A stretch of 57,941 nucleotides of DNA, from contig JAJFLQ010000025.1 in assembly GCA_021772615.1 (NCBI GenBank), forward strand, positions 1 through 57,941, in the 5' to 3' direction. Origin of the DNA: Verrucomicrobiota bacterium (GTDB taxonomy: Bacteria; Verrucomicrobiota; Lentisphaeria; JABSQK01; JAJFLO01). Under the pieces are notes generated by a model that was given only the letters and a program-made list of their open reading frames with translations, was not told the origin of the DNA and searched no databases. Positions 18,177 through 26,587 of this stretch are shown here, piece by piece; the first letter of the stretch is position 1, and each line of letters opens with the position of its first letter. The position numbers and the translations under genes were made by a program.

Positions 18177-19367
18177 ATGGCAATCAAATCGAATTTCCTT
18201 GATCGACTGATCGAACGCCTAAATCTTCTGGATTCACGCAGTGTCCAGTCATGGGTGCTAAAGCTCGTGCGTGAGAAAGGTTTGCTCGACACGATATTCA
18301 AGACCATTCGTGAGGGCGTATTGATTATCGACCGCGATCTGAAGATCCATTTCGCGAACAACGCGGCCGTGATGTTGCTCGGCCTGCCGGAGGACGCGCG
18401 TGAGCGCGAGAGCCAGGCGATAAGCCGTTATCTGAAAGACCTGGACTGGAATGCGCTGCTTTGCCTCGAAAGCGACGAATCCGATCGCTCATCGCGGCAG
18501 GAGATCGAGGTATTTTATCCCTCGCATCGCTACCTGTTGCTGTACGTATTTCCCTACGAAAATGAGTTTGACGACAAGGCCGACCGCGGCATTTCGACGA
18601 TTGTCCTGGAGGATGTGACAGAATTTCGGACCAAGACCGAATCACGAATTGAGTCGGAGACGCTACGAACCGTGACCATGCTGGCAGCCGGAGTCGCTCA
18701 TGAAATCGGCAACCCGTTGAACAGTTTGACGATTCATCTGCAGTTGCTGGAACGTCATTTCAACCGGATTCGACGCGACGGTAACTCCGAATACGAAGAG
18801 GCGTACGAGGTGCTGCGTATTGCCATACAAGAGGTGCAGCGGCTCGATACGATCATCAACCAGTTCCTGCATGCAATCCGCCCAACAAGACCGGAGTTCC
18901 AGTCGATATCCATAAAAGAACTGGTGACCGAGACGATCGCGTTTATGTCACGTGAAATCGAAGACCGCGGGATATTCGTCGAAAGTGAATGGCACGATGT
19001 GCCCCGCATCTTCGGCGATACGACGCAGCTAAAACAGGCCTTCTACAATGTGATTATCAACGCCATACAGGCAATGCCGAAAGGCGGGCTCCTTCAAATC
19101 AAGTTGACTGAGAAATCCGGCTACATTATGTTGACCTTCGCGGATAACGGAACCGGGATAGCCCGGGACGAACTCGGCAATATTTTCAATCCGTATTATA
19201 CCTCCAAAGAACAGGGATCCGGGCTGGGTCTGATGATTGTCGAGCGGATAGTACGCGAACACGATGCCGAACTAATGGTTGAAAGCGAAATCGATCACGG
19301 CACGGTAGTAACCCTGAAATTTTTCCCGCACGGGCGACGCACGAATTTACTGGAACCGCATGAGTAA
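18177..19367 (+). CDS. Sensor histidine kinase, PAS-HisKA-HATPase (NtrB/AtoS class)
   Basis: 396 aa. A PAS-like sensor occupies about residues 35-150 (IFKTIREGVLIIDRDLKIHF). The HisKA dimerisation helix carries H175 in GVAHEIGNPLN. The HATPase domain has the N box (NVIINAIQAMPKGG), G1 (DNGTGI) and G2 (GSGLGLMIVE). No transmembrane segment, so it senses a cytoplasmic signal. It overlaps the response regulator by 8 nt, marking a two-component pair. The H-E-x-x-N-P-L form fits kinases paired with sigma54 activators. Confidence 0.9.
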   Translation: MAIKSNFLDRLIERLNLLDSRSVQSWVLKLVREKGLLDTIFKTIREGVLIIDRDLKIHFANNAAVMLLGLPEDARERESQAISRYLKDLDWNALLCLESDESDRSSRQEIEVFYPSHRYLLLYVFPYENEFDDKADRGISTIVLEDVTEFRTKTESRIESETLRTVTMLAAGVAHEIGNPLNSLTIHLQLLERHFNRIRRDGNSEYEEAYEVLRIAIQEVQRLDTIINQFLHAIRPTRPEFQSISIKELVTETIAFMSREIEDRGIFVESEWHDVPRIFGDTTQLKQAFYNVIINAIQAMPKGGLLQIKLTEKSGYIMLTFADNGTGIARDELGNIFNPYYTSKEQGSGLGLMIVERIVREHDAELMVESEIDHGTVVTLKFFPHGRRTNLLEPHE

Positions 19368-20748
19368 GAAACCTCAGATACTAATTATAGACGACGAACG
19401 CAATACAAGAGACGGGTTGAAAAGGGCCCTCAGCGACACGTACGACGTTATCATTACGGATAACGCCAAACGCGGTCTTGATCTGGTGCTGGAAAAAACC
19501 TTCGATGTCGTTCTCACCGACCTGCGGATGCCGGGCCTCGATGGAATGCGTTTCGTCAAGCGGGTTCAAACGATTGCGAATCCGCCGATTTGCATCATTT
19601 TCACCGCCTACGGCTCAGTTGAGAGTGCAGTCGAGGCCATGAAGGTAGGCGCGTATGATTTTTTGACAAAACCAATCAATCTTGACAATCTCGAGATTGT
19701 GCTGCAGCGCGCACTGGAGTCGCACCGCTTAAAACGGGAAAACAAAGACCTAAAACGTGAACTTGCCACGAAATATGCGCTGGAAAATATCATCGGCGAG
19801 TCGGAGGAAATGCAACGCGTCTTCGACAACCTCAAGCAAATTGCGGCAGCGAAATCAACCGTCTTGCTCACCGGCGAGAGCGGCACGGGCAAAGAACTGG
19901 CCGCGCGCGCTCTGCACCAGTTGAGCGACCGGGCTGACATGCCCTTCATCGCCGTACATTGCGCAGCATTAACACGCAGCCTGCTTGAAAGTGAGCTTTT
20001 CGGACACGAAAAGGGTGCATTCACCGGTGCTGTCGAGAGACGAATCGGTCGATTCGAAGCGGCAGATCGCGGGTCTATCTTCCTTGATGAGATCGCGGAG
20101 ATTGAACCGTCGGTGCAAGTAGCACTATTACGCATCCTTGAGTCGCGCACTTTCGAGCGTGTCGGCGGCTCCGAGCCTGTTGAGGTGGATGTGCGACTGA
20201 TTGCAGCCACCAATCGTGATCTCAAGGAAATGGTCGATAGCGGCGAATTTCGGGAAGATCTTTACTACCGACTGGATGTCATTAACATCTGCATGCCGCC
20301 GCTGCGGGAACGCCGGGCGGACATCCCCCTCTTGCTGCGGCACTATCTCGACGCGTTCAACAAAGAGAATAATCGCAACGTGGCACAATTCGAACCCGCG
20401 GCGCTAGAATTGATGGTGGCCTACCATTGGCCGGGAAACGTGCGAGAACTGCGAAACACCGTCGAACGGTTGGTGGTAATGGCGCGCAGCGACATGATCA
20501 GCGTCGATGACGTCCCCAAGAAAATACGCGATGCGCTTTCCGCGGAAGACCTCGCCGATGCCATTATTGCCGGCAATACCGATCACCCCCTGGACATAGA
20601 TAGCAATGAAAAACGCCTGATTGTCCAGGCGCTCCGCGAGTGCAGAGGAAACCGCACTGCAGCAGCCAGGAAACTCGGGATCAGCCGGCGTACCATCATC
20701 CGCAGGATTCAACACTACGGCCTGGAAAAAATCGGTCAGCCGGAATAG
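19360..20748 (+). CDS. Sigma54-dependent response regulator (NtrC/AtoC/ZraR class)
   Basis: 462 aa. The receiver domain is residues 1-120 with acidic pair D11/D12 and phospho-acceptor D54 in VLTDLRMPG. The AAA+ domain (about 143-380) has Walker A GESGTGKE and the GAFTGA loop that contacts sigma54. The C-terminal Fis-type helix-turn-helix is RTAAARKLGISRRTIIRRI. It activates sigma54 promoters when phosphorylated by the overlapping kinase. Target genes are not evident from the window; I did not find a clear sigma54 promoter nearby. Confidence 0.92.
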   Translation: MSKKPQILIIDDERNTRDGLKRALSDTYDVIITDNAKRGLDLVLEKTFDVVLTDLRMPGLDGMRFVKRVQTIANPPICIIFTAYGSVESAVEAMKVGAYDFLTKPINLDNLEIVLQRALESHRLKRENKDLKRELATKYALENIIGESEEMQRVFDNLKQIAAAKSTVLLTGESGTGKELAARALHQLSDRADMPFIAVHCAALTRSLLESELFGHEKGAFTGAVERRIGRFEAADRGSIFLDEIAEIEPSVQVALLRILESRTFERVGGSEPVEVDVRLIAATNRDLKEMVDSGEFREDLYYRLDVINICMPPLRERRADIPLLLRHYLDAFNKENNRNVAQFEPAALELMVAYHWPGNVRELRNTVERLVVMARSDMISVDDVPKKIRDALSAEDLADAIIAGNTDHPLDIDSNEKRLIVQALRECRGNRTAAARKLGISRRTIIRRIQHYGLEKIGQPE

Positions 20749-20773
20749 TCGAGCCGGCACGGTCAGCTCAGAA

Positions 20774-21391
20774 TCACAGCTTAGCTGATAGCGGCGGTAT
20801 TACCTCTGACTTGACCAGGAGATCGACGACCTGACGCACACAGGCGTTGACATCATGGTCCGCAGTGTTCAACGTCAAATGTGGCGCAAGAGGGGTCTCG
20901 TAGGGTGAGTCGATACCGGTAAAATTCGATATTTCGCCTTGCCTCGCCTTCTGGTACAGTCCTTTGGGATCCCGTTGCTCGCAGACCTCTAGCGGCGTCG
21001 ACACGTAGACGATGAACAGATCGTGATCCGTGATGATCGATCGCGCCATATCCCGACTGTTGCGAAACGGCGATATAAAGGCGGAGATACAAATAACGCC
21101 ACAGTCGGCAAAGAGTTTGGCCGTTTCCGCAATACGCCGGATATTCTCAGTACGGTCCTCATGACTGAATCCCAGATCCCGATTCAGTCCGTGCCGTACG
21201 ATATCGCCGTCCAGCAGGTATGTGAGCTTGCCGTGCCCGATAAGCCATTCTTCCAGCGCGTTGGCGAGCGTTGACTTGCCGGCGCCCGATAACCCGGTGA
21301 ACCAGATTACCGAACCACGCTGCTGCAGCAGTTCTTCACGATGGCGGCGCTTGACGGTATTGCTGCGCGTGCTGATATGACGTCGATCCAT
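20774..21391 (-). CDS. cysC: Adenylylsulfate (APS) kinase
   Basis: 205 aa. It phosphorylates APS to PAPS, the donor for sulfotransferases and an intermediate of sulfate assimilation. P-loop GLSGAGKST is at residues 33-41, then DGDIVRHGLNRDLGFS, NIRRIAETAKLFADCG and FISPFRNSRDMAR. Full length, with no fused sulfurylase domain. No cysN, cysD, cysH or sulfotransferase gene lies in the window, so PAPS may serve sulfation of a polysaccharide; that is inference. It converges on the response regulator, 25 nt apart. Confidence 0.92.
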   Translation of the reverse strand: MDRRHISTRSNTVKRRHREELLQQRGSVIWFTGLSGAGKSTLANALEEWLIGHGKLTYLLDGDIVRHGLNRDLGFSHEDRTENIRRIAETAKLFADCGVICISAFISPFRNSRDMARSIITDHDLFIVYVSTPLEVCEQRDPKGLYQKARQGEISNFTGIDSPYETPLAPHLTLNTADHDVNACVRQVVDLLVKSEVIPPLSAKL

Positions 21392-21486
21392 AGCGCTACA
21401 GGAAACCGATTGCTTTGGTATGTATGTTGCAGAAAAAAGTCGACGGATGCTGTGTCAACCATATCCGAATGTACGCAAAAACGTGT

Positions 21487-21514
21487 ATTATAGGCCGGAC
21501 CCGATTAATTTCAA
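21487..21514 (-). promoter_or_regulatory. Strong sigma70-type promoter for cysC
   Basis: On the minus strand, TTGAAA (21514-21509), a 16-nt spacer and a perfect TATAAT (21492-21487). The expected start site near 21480 gives a leader of about 90 nt before cysC. This separates cysC from the upstream glycosyltransferase operon. Confidence 0.55.
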
Positions 21515-21623
21515 CAGGGGTCGCCGACACGTGCACGACGGCGGTGACGGTTCAGGCCGCGACAGACCGTTAATACCGGATGCATTTGTCGCCAGGCCGA
21601 CAGTCGCGGCCGTTCGGGTATGA

Positions 21624-23291
21624 TCACGGTCCGTCTGCGCGTCCACTTTGTTTGAACTGCTCGAGCATATCTTTATCATTGGTGTACGAAAAACCGGGTG
21701 ACCGCGCTATTCTTTGGCTCAGTTCGGCGAGGTCGTAAACGATAATCGTGTTACTGAACATGTCCTCCCTCACCGGCCGACCGTGGAATGCATCGGCAAC
21801 GCATTGGGCGTCGTTCGCAATGTCGTTCGCAACGACCAGGTCGGGAGGGTTTGTCAGCACAAACTCCTGGAGCAGATGGTTCACGTCGGACGGAGCAAAA
21901 TACGTGATGTTGAGGTCCAAAATCATAAACCGCACATTGTGGCGGAAATGCAGGTCCAGGATCGCGCCGCAAAAGGCGGAATAGCTGGTAGCCGGAAGAT
22001 CATAAACGATATACCCGCCACGACCGTAATCGCAGGCCGTCACCGGCCATGAGTGGGTCCCGATGAAATGCCGCCGCTTGCGATTCTCGGCGTCACGATC
22101 AATCATGAATTCCGCCGCCTGGCCATACCCAGAGCGCAACCGAAAGAATGCGGCTGCGTCAACGGTCTCGGCCGCGATAGTCAAGATAACAATGGCGACC
22201 GCTACGACCGCGCCACAACGCATGTGAGCACAGCGCGCGCCGATTGCAGATACGCCGACGGCAAAAAAGATAGTAAGCAGGTACACTATGTAGAGATGTG
22301 CCCGCGGCCACGGCATCGCGGCGAGCATGTGAATCGCTATCAATCCAAGTGTACAGCCGCACAACCACAGGCGTACAATACGGCATTGTCGTCGCTGCTG
22401 GACCAGAGCCGCAATGAGTCCAATAATGGCAACAATGACAAATGGAACACTCGAAAACGCAAAGAGGTGCTGCAAGATAACCGCTGGAGATCCGGCCGCT
22501 GAACCGCCCGCTATCGTAAGATTTTTCTGATACCACTCCAGTGTACGAATCCAGTCGATCCGCTCACCCAGCAGGACCATTACCGAACTGTAGCCGACAA
22601 TTACACTCACGACACCGGCAAGCGTAAGGCCTGCAAGGCGGACCGCGGACGGCCAGCAGTTTCGTGTTCGACGATGACGCCACATCAGTAAGGCTGCACC
22701 CAGAACTGCGGCTCCCAACAAGGTCACACAGGCCTGAATACGTACGGTGAACGCAAAGCCGGCGATGACGCCGTATAACACGACCCACAGCAGTTGACTC
22801 CGCGCCTGTCCGTTACGCTCGGACCTGCCCGACCCGGCACCGCTAAAGCGCACGAAACAGTAAAGGCCGGCGATGAAGAGAGTCAGCGCATACCCGTCAC
22901 TCAGATGACTGCGATGGTAGAACAGTATATAACGCAGCGATGCCAGCACCAGTGACGAGATCACGGCAATGCGGAGCGTGAACAACCGTCTCACCAATAG
23001 AAAGTGAAATGTGATTCCGACCATCCCCCATAGCCCGGATTGGAGAAGAATGGCCGAGGGCTGGCTACCATAGAGCCATACCCAAAAAGCGGTGACCGCA
23101 CAGAGGCCGTGCTTGTAGTACAAGAAGCCTGCCGCGTCCGGGTTCTGAACCATGGTTATCGGATGAAGCAGGTAGTAGCCTTCGTCACAAAATCGAAACC
23201 CCTGATCCCAGACCCCGGCGATTCGGAGCAACAGCGCCCAATGCAGTATCAGGAGCAATGCGAGCGCTGGACGTGATATCGACGCTGCCAA
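21624..23291 (-). CDS. Membrane glycosyltransferase, GT39/ArnT-like
   Basis: 555 aa from a TTG start. About ten hydrophobic segments fill residues 8-390, for example ALALLLILHWALLLRIAG and VVAVAIVILTIAAE. The first periplasmic loop holds the acidic motif CDEGYYL (D36, E37), as in dolichyl/polyprenyl-phosphate-mannose-protein transferases and ArnT. A soluble C-terminal domain follows (about 395-555). It probably moves a sugar from a polyprenyl-phosphate carrier onto a surface acceptor. It is the last gene after IDH, quinone reductase and AKR, 39 nt behind the AKR, but without functional connection. Confidence 0.65.
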   Translation of the reverse strand: MAASISRPALALLLILHWALLLRIAGVWDQGFRFCDEGYYLLHPITMVQNPDAAGFLYYKHGLCAVTAFWVWLYGSQPSAILLQSGLWGMVGITFHFLLVRRLFTLRIAVISSLVLASLRYILFYHRSHLSDGYALTLFIAGLYCFVRFSGAGSGRSERNGQARSQLLWVVLYGVIAGFAFTVRIQACVTLLGAAVLGAALLMWRHRRTRNCWPSAVRLAGLTLAGVVSVIVGYSSVMVLLGERIDWIRTLEWYQKNLTIAGGSAAGSPAVILQHLFAFSSVPFVIVAIIGLIAALVQQRRQCRIVRLWLCGCTLGLIAIHMLAAMPWPRAHLYIVYLLTIFFAVGVSAIGARCAHMRCGAVVAVAIVILTIAAETVDAAAFFRLRSGYGQAAEFMIDRDAENRKRRHFIGTHSWPVTACDYGRGGYIVYDLPATSYSAFCGAILDLHFRHNVRFMILDLNITYFAPSDVNHLLQEFVLTNPPDLVVANDIANDAQCVADAFHGRPVREDMFSNTIIVYDLAELSQRIARSPGFSYTNDKDMLEQFKQSGRADGP

Positions 23292-23330
23292 TAGAAGTGG
23301 TATTCCTGCTGTCCGACGATCGGTAGTGGT

Positions 23331-24401
23331 TCAGGGAATTATCCGAGAACCGCCCGTAACGAGATCTCGAATCGTCGGCCGATTAATAAACTCCATTGGA
23401 AATCCCAGATCGATACCGCTGGCATCATCAAGACGTTGCACGTGGCCTGGGTCCAATGTAATGGCAAAGCTGCCTAGGTTTTCCTCCAGTTGAGCGGGGG
23501 TTCTGGCACCGAGAATCACACTGGTCACGGTGCTACGATCGAGCAGCCAACGAAGGGCTACCTGTGGCGCCGTCGCGTTGATTTCCCCGGCGATACAGCA
23601 AAGAACATCCACGATACCGCGATTCCGGTCGGTAAGGCGTTTGGCGACCGGTCGGCTACCGGCGTCGTGGACCGCGGCTGCCGGCGATGCCTTCACGGCA
23701 TCGAAGTCTGCAGCCGTGTACTTGCCTGTAAGTACGGCGCCTCCAAGAGGCGACCAGGGCAGCACACCGAGTCCTAGATCATCGGCCATGGGCAACAATT
23801 CACGCTCGACCGTGCGCTCGATAAGACTGTATTCTATTTGAATTGCGATAAACGGCGACCACCCGCGAAAGGCTGCAATCGTGTTCGCCTGTGCCACCTT
23901 CCATGCCGGCGTGTCGGAGACACCGACATACAGAACTTTGCCGGCCCGCACCAGATCATCCAGGGCGCGCATCACCTCATCGATCGGAGTGATTCCGTCC
24001 CATATATGAACCCACAGGAGATCAACATAGTCGGTCGCAAGCCGTTTGAGGCTGGCCTCAACGGACTGCACCATACACTTACGATGGTTGCCGCCGGCAT
24101 TGGGATCGCCCCGATGGGTGTTGAGCGAGTATTTGGTGGCGAGAACAAGGCGGTCGCGTTTGCCCGCCATGAAATCGCCAAGATACGTCTCACTCACGCC
24201 GCCTGTATAAAAATTTGCGGTATCAATACAATTGCCGCCGTGGGCGAGATAGGCGTCGAAAATGCGGCGGCTGCTTTCCACGTCCGCGCCCCACCCCGAT
24301 TCGGTGCCAAACGTCATAGTACCCAGCGTAAGAGGTGAAATACGTAGGCCGCTGCACCCCAGCAGTCGAAAATCCGTCAATGCCTGTACGCGGCCTCTCA
24401 T
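23331..24401 (-). CDS. Aldo/keto reductase
   Basis: 356 aa TIM-barrel oxidoreductase using NADPH. The catalytic tetrad is visible: D60 and Y65 (DTANFYTGG), K90 (LATKYS) and H132 (LLWVHIWD). Phosphate-binding residues occur in the C-terminal SVILGARTPAQLEENL. It resembles the YajO/YghZ-like AKR group. The substrate is unknown. It lies 10 nt behind the quinone reductase. Confidence 0.88.
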   Translation of the reverse strand: MRGRVQALTDFRLLGCSGLRISPLTLGTMTFGTESGWGADVESSRRIFDAYLAHGGNCIDTANFYTGGVSETYLGDFMAGKRDRLVLATKYSLNTHRGDPNAGGNHRKCMVQSVEASLKRLATDYVDLLWVHIWDGITPIDEVMRALDDLVRAGKVLYVGVSDTPAWKVAQANTIAAFRGWSPFIAIQIEYSLIERTVERELLPMADDLGLGVLPWSPLGGAVLTGKYTAADFDAVKASPAAAVHDAGSRPVAKRLTDRNRGIVDVLCCIAGEINATAPQVALRWLLDRSTVTSVILGARTPAQLEENLGSFAITLDPGHVQRLDDASGIDLGFPMEFINRPTIRDLVTGGSRIIP

Positions 24402-24411
24402 CTCTTACGCC

Positions 24412-25383
24412 CTACGAATTCCGGCACTTAAGAATGATCTTTCCGCGATGATGAGATCCCATGACCGCACGATGCGCGTCGGCAGCGGCGTCAAGCGCAT
24501 AGGTATCACTAACTACAGGCGATAAACTTCCGTTCTGTAATCCCGCGACCAACGCGGCGTGAATGGCAGCATGATCTGCATCACTGAGATTCATCAACGA
24601 CATGCCAAAGATCGCGGCATCGCGACTCATCGCATCGCGAGGATTGATTTTGACGGATCCGCGGCTACCGATTACAACAACTCGACCACCGCGAGCGAGA
24701 ACCGTAAGGTCGCGTCCGAGATTGACGTTGGCAAGCATTTCCAGGACGATGTCCACACCGTGCTCGCCGGAATTCCCGAACACATGCTGCAAGTAGTCTG
24801 GGCTGTTGTGATTGAACACGTGATCCGCTCCCAGTGCCCGCATCATGTCCATCCCCGCGTCGGTGCCGGCCGTCGCGAGCACTTTCAATCCAGCGGCTCG
24901 CGCGAGTTGTATGGCAGCGACACCGACGCCGCCGCTCCCGCCGTGAACGAGTACCACCTCTCCCGGCCGAGCGCTACCGCGTCCGAACAACGCCCGATGA
25001 GCGGTGGTATACGGCACGCCGACGCCGGCTCCCTGTTCGAAGCTCACACCTTCAGGAAGCGGATATACCTGATTATCCATCGCTAGAGTTTGCTCCGCAT
25101 ACGTCCCGGTAACGGTACCAGCTACGTACACGCGGTCGCCCACAGCGATTCGCGAGACACCTTTCCCCACAGATTCGACAATACCCGCACCGTCGTAGCC
25201 AGGCGTGAAGGGAAGGCGCGGACTATATCCTTCGACGCCTGCACGAATGTATGTGTCGACCGGATTCACCCCCGCCGCATGAAGCGATACTACCACCTGC
25301 CGCGCACCCGGAACAGGTTCGGGCGCGTGCCCGATTTCCATTACATCCGGCGCCCCGGTATTCTTCACCACTACGGCTTTCAT
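24412..25383 (-). CDS. Zeta-crystallin-like NADPH:quinone reductase (MDR family)
   Basis: 323 aa. The N-terminal GroES-like domain has AGVNPVDTYIRAG and PFTPGYDGAGIVESVG. The Rossmann motif HGGSGGVG is at residues 147-154. The Cys/His zinc ligands of true alcohol dehydrogenases are absent, so a quinone or enone reductase is likeliest. It starts 2 nt after the isocitrate dehydrogenase stop, indicating cotranscription. Confidence 0.88.
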   Translation of the reverse strand: MKAVVVKNTGAPDVMEIGHAPEPVPGARQVVVSLHAAGVNPVDTYIRAGVEGYSPRLPFTPGYDGAGIVESVGKGVSRIAVGDRVYVAGTVTGTYAEQTLAMDNQVYPLPEGVSFEQGAGVGVPYTTAHRALFGRGSARPGEVVLVHGGSGGVGVAAIQLARAAGLKVLATAGTDAGMDMMRALGADHVFNHNSPDYLQHVFGNSGEHGVDIVLEMLANVNLGRDLTVLARGGRVVVIGSRGSVKINPRDAMSRDAAIFGMSLMNLSDADHAAIHAALVAGLQNGSLSPVVSDTYALDAAADAHRAVMGSHHRGKIILKCRNS

Positions 25384-25385
25384 GT

Positions 25386-26414
25386 TTAGCCCTCCAGCCG
25401 CTCAATGACCGCGTCTGCAAAATCATCCGTGCTGCATTCACCACCCAGGTCACGTGTCTTACAGCCATCGCCAAGAGCTGCATTGTAGGCGCGTTTGATC
25501 TTTGCGGCGACATTGCTGCAGGTCGTCTCGTTGTTCACTTCCGCCATATGATTCAACATCATGACGGCCGACATCAGTAACGCGAGGGGATTGGCCGTAC
25601 CCTTGCCGGCGAGATCAGGTGCAGAACCATGAACAGCCTCGAACACCGCCTGGGTTTCGCCGATGTTTGCTCCCGGAACCACGCCAAGTCCGCCCACCAT
25701 ACCGGCACATAAATCACTGACAACGTCGCCGTACAGATTCTCGAGCATAAGGATGTCAAACTGCGACGGGTTCTGCACCAGCTTCATGCACCCCGCATCG
25801 ATGATCGCCTCATCGTAGGCAATATTGGGGTAGTCCTTCTTGTGGACTTTCTGTGCGCATTCAATGAACAATCCGTCTGTGACCTTCATGATATTAGCCT
25901 TGTGGAACACCGTGATCCGCTTGCGTTGCCGCTGGGTCGCGAAACGAAAAGACCAACGCGCAATACGCATGCATGCCTTGCGCGTAGCCACCTTCATGCT
26001 CATAACGACGCCCGGTGTTACTTCGTTCTCCACGCCGCTGTACAAGCCCTCTGTATTCTCTCGGATAATAATGATGTCGACATCGTCGAATCGCGTTGGA
26101 ACGCCGGGAATATTGCGCACGGGACGAACCGCAGCGTATAAGTCCAGTTTCTTTCGCAACTGGACATTGACCGATGCGAACCCTTTGCCAACGGGCGTCG
26201 TACACGGACCTTTCAAGGCAATTTTATGATGCCGGATCGCGTCGACAGTATCGCCCGGCAATACGTCGTCACCTGCCGTAATGGCAGCGACACCCGCCTT
26301 CCGCTCGATCCATTCTATTTCCGCGCCGGCGGCCGCCAACACCTTCTGGGTTGCGGCAGTGATTTCCGGACCTATGCCGTCACCGGGTATAAGGACAACG
26401 TTTTGTGGTTTCAT
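25386..26414 (-). CDS. NAD-type isocitrate/isopropylmalate dehydrogenase family protein
   Basis: 342 aa from ATG 26414, preceded by AAAGGA; the frame extends 83 codons upstream without family sequence. It has IPGDGIGPE (residues 9-17), TTPVGKGFASVNVQLRKKLD, RENTEGLYSG (118-127), DAGCMKLVQNPSQFD, LYGDVVSDL and HGSAPDLAGKG. This pattern fits the short NAD+-dependent isocitrate dehydrogenase group better than LeuB. It oxidatively decarboxylates isocitrate to 2-oxoglutarate. Homoisocitrate or another beta-decarboxylating substrate cannot be excluded. Confidence 0.82.
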   Translation of the reverse strand: MKPQNVVLIPGDGIGPEITAATQKVLAAAGAEIEWIERKAGVAAITAGDDVLPGDTVDAIRHHKIALKGPCTTPVGKGFASVNVQLRKKLDLYAAVRPVRNIPGVPTRFDDVDIIIIRENTEGLYSGVENEVTPGVVMSMKVATRKACMRIARWSFRFATQRQRKRITVFHKANIMKVTDGLFIECAQKVHKKDYPNIAYDEAIIDAGCMKLVQNPSQFDILMLENLYGDVVSDLCAGMVGGLGVVPGANIGETQAVFEAVHGSAPDLAGKGTANPLALLMSAVMMLNHMAEVNNETTCSNVAAKIKRAYNAALGDGCKTRDLGGECSTDDFADAVIERLEG

Positions 26415-26498
26415 CGAGATTCCTTTCAGACATCGGTGATCGTCCACGATCCCGGACAACAGCAGAAATTGGGAATACTTGGCTTGCGGGCCCCGGAC

Positions 26499-26528
26499 GT
26501 CACAGTATCTTTGGTAACATATTATAAT
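26499..26528 (+). promoter_or_regulatory. Candidate promoter for the nucleotide cyclase
   Basis: A perfect TATAAT at 26523-26528, with GTCACA (26499-26504) 18 nt upstream as a weak -35. The core ATTATAAT is itself palindromic, so it could also act leftward for the IDH operon, but no leftward -35 is visible. The leader to ATG 26588 is about 53 nt. Confidence 0.4.
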
Positions 26529-26587
26529 CCGCCTGCGATACAAAGGCGACGCCATCAAAATACAACGGCTCCCACGGAGATTTACCG

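Noticed and set aside
18177..20748. Possible sigma54 target promoters near the response regulator
   Set aside because: I could not find a convincing GG-N10-GC pair with the right context in the flanking spacers.
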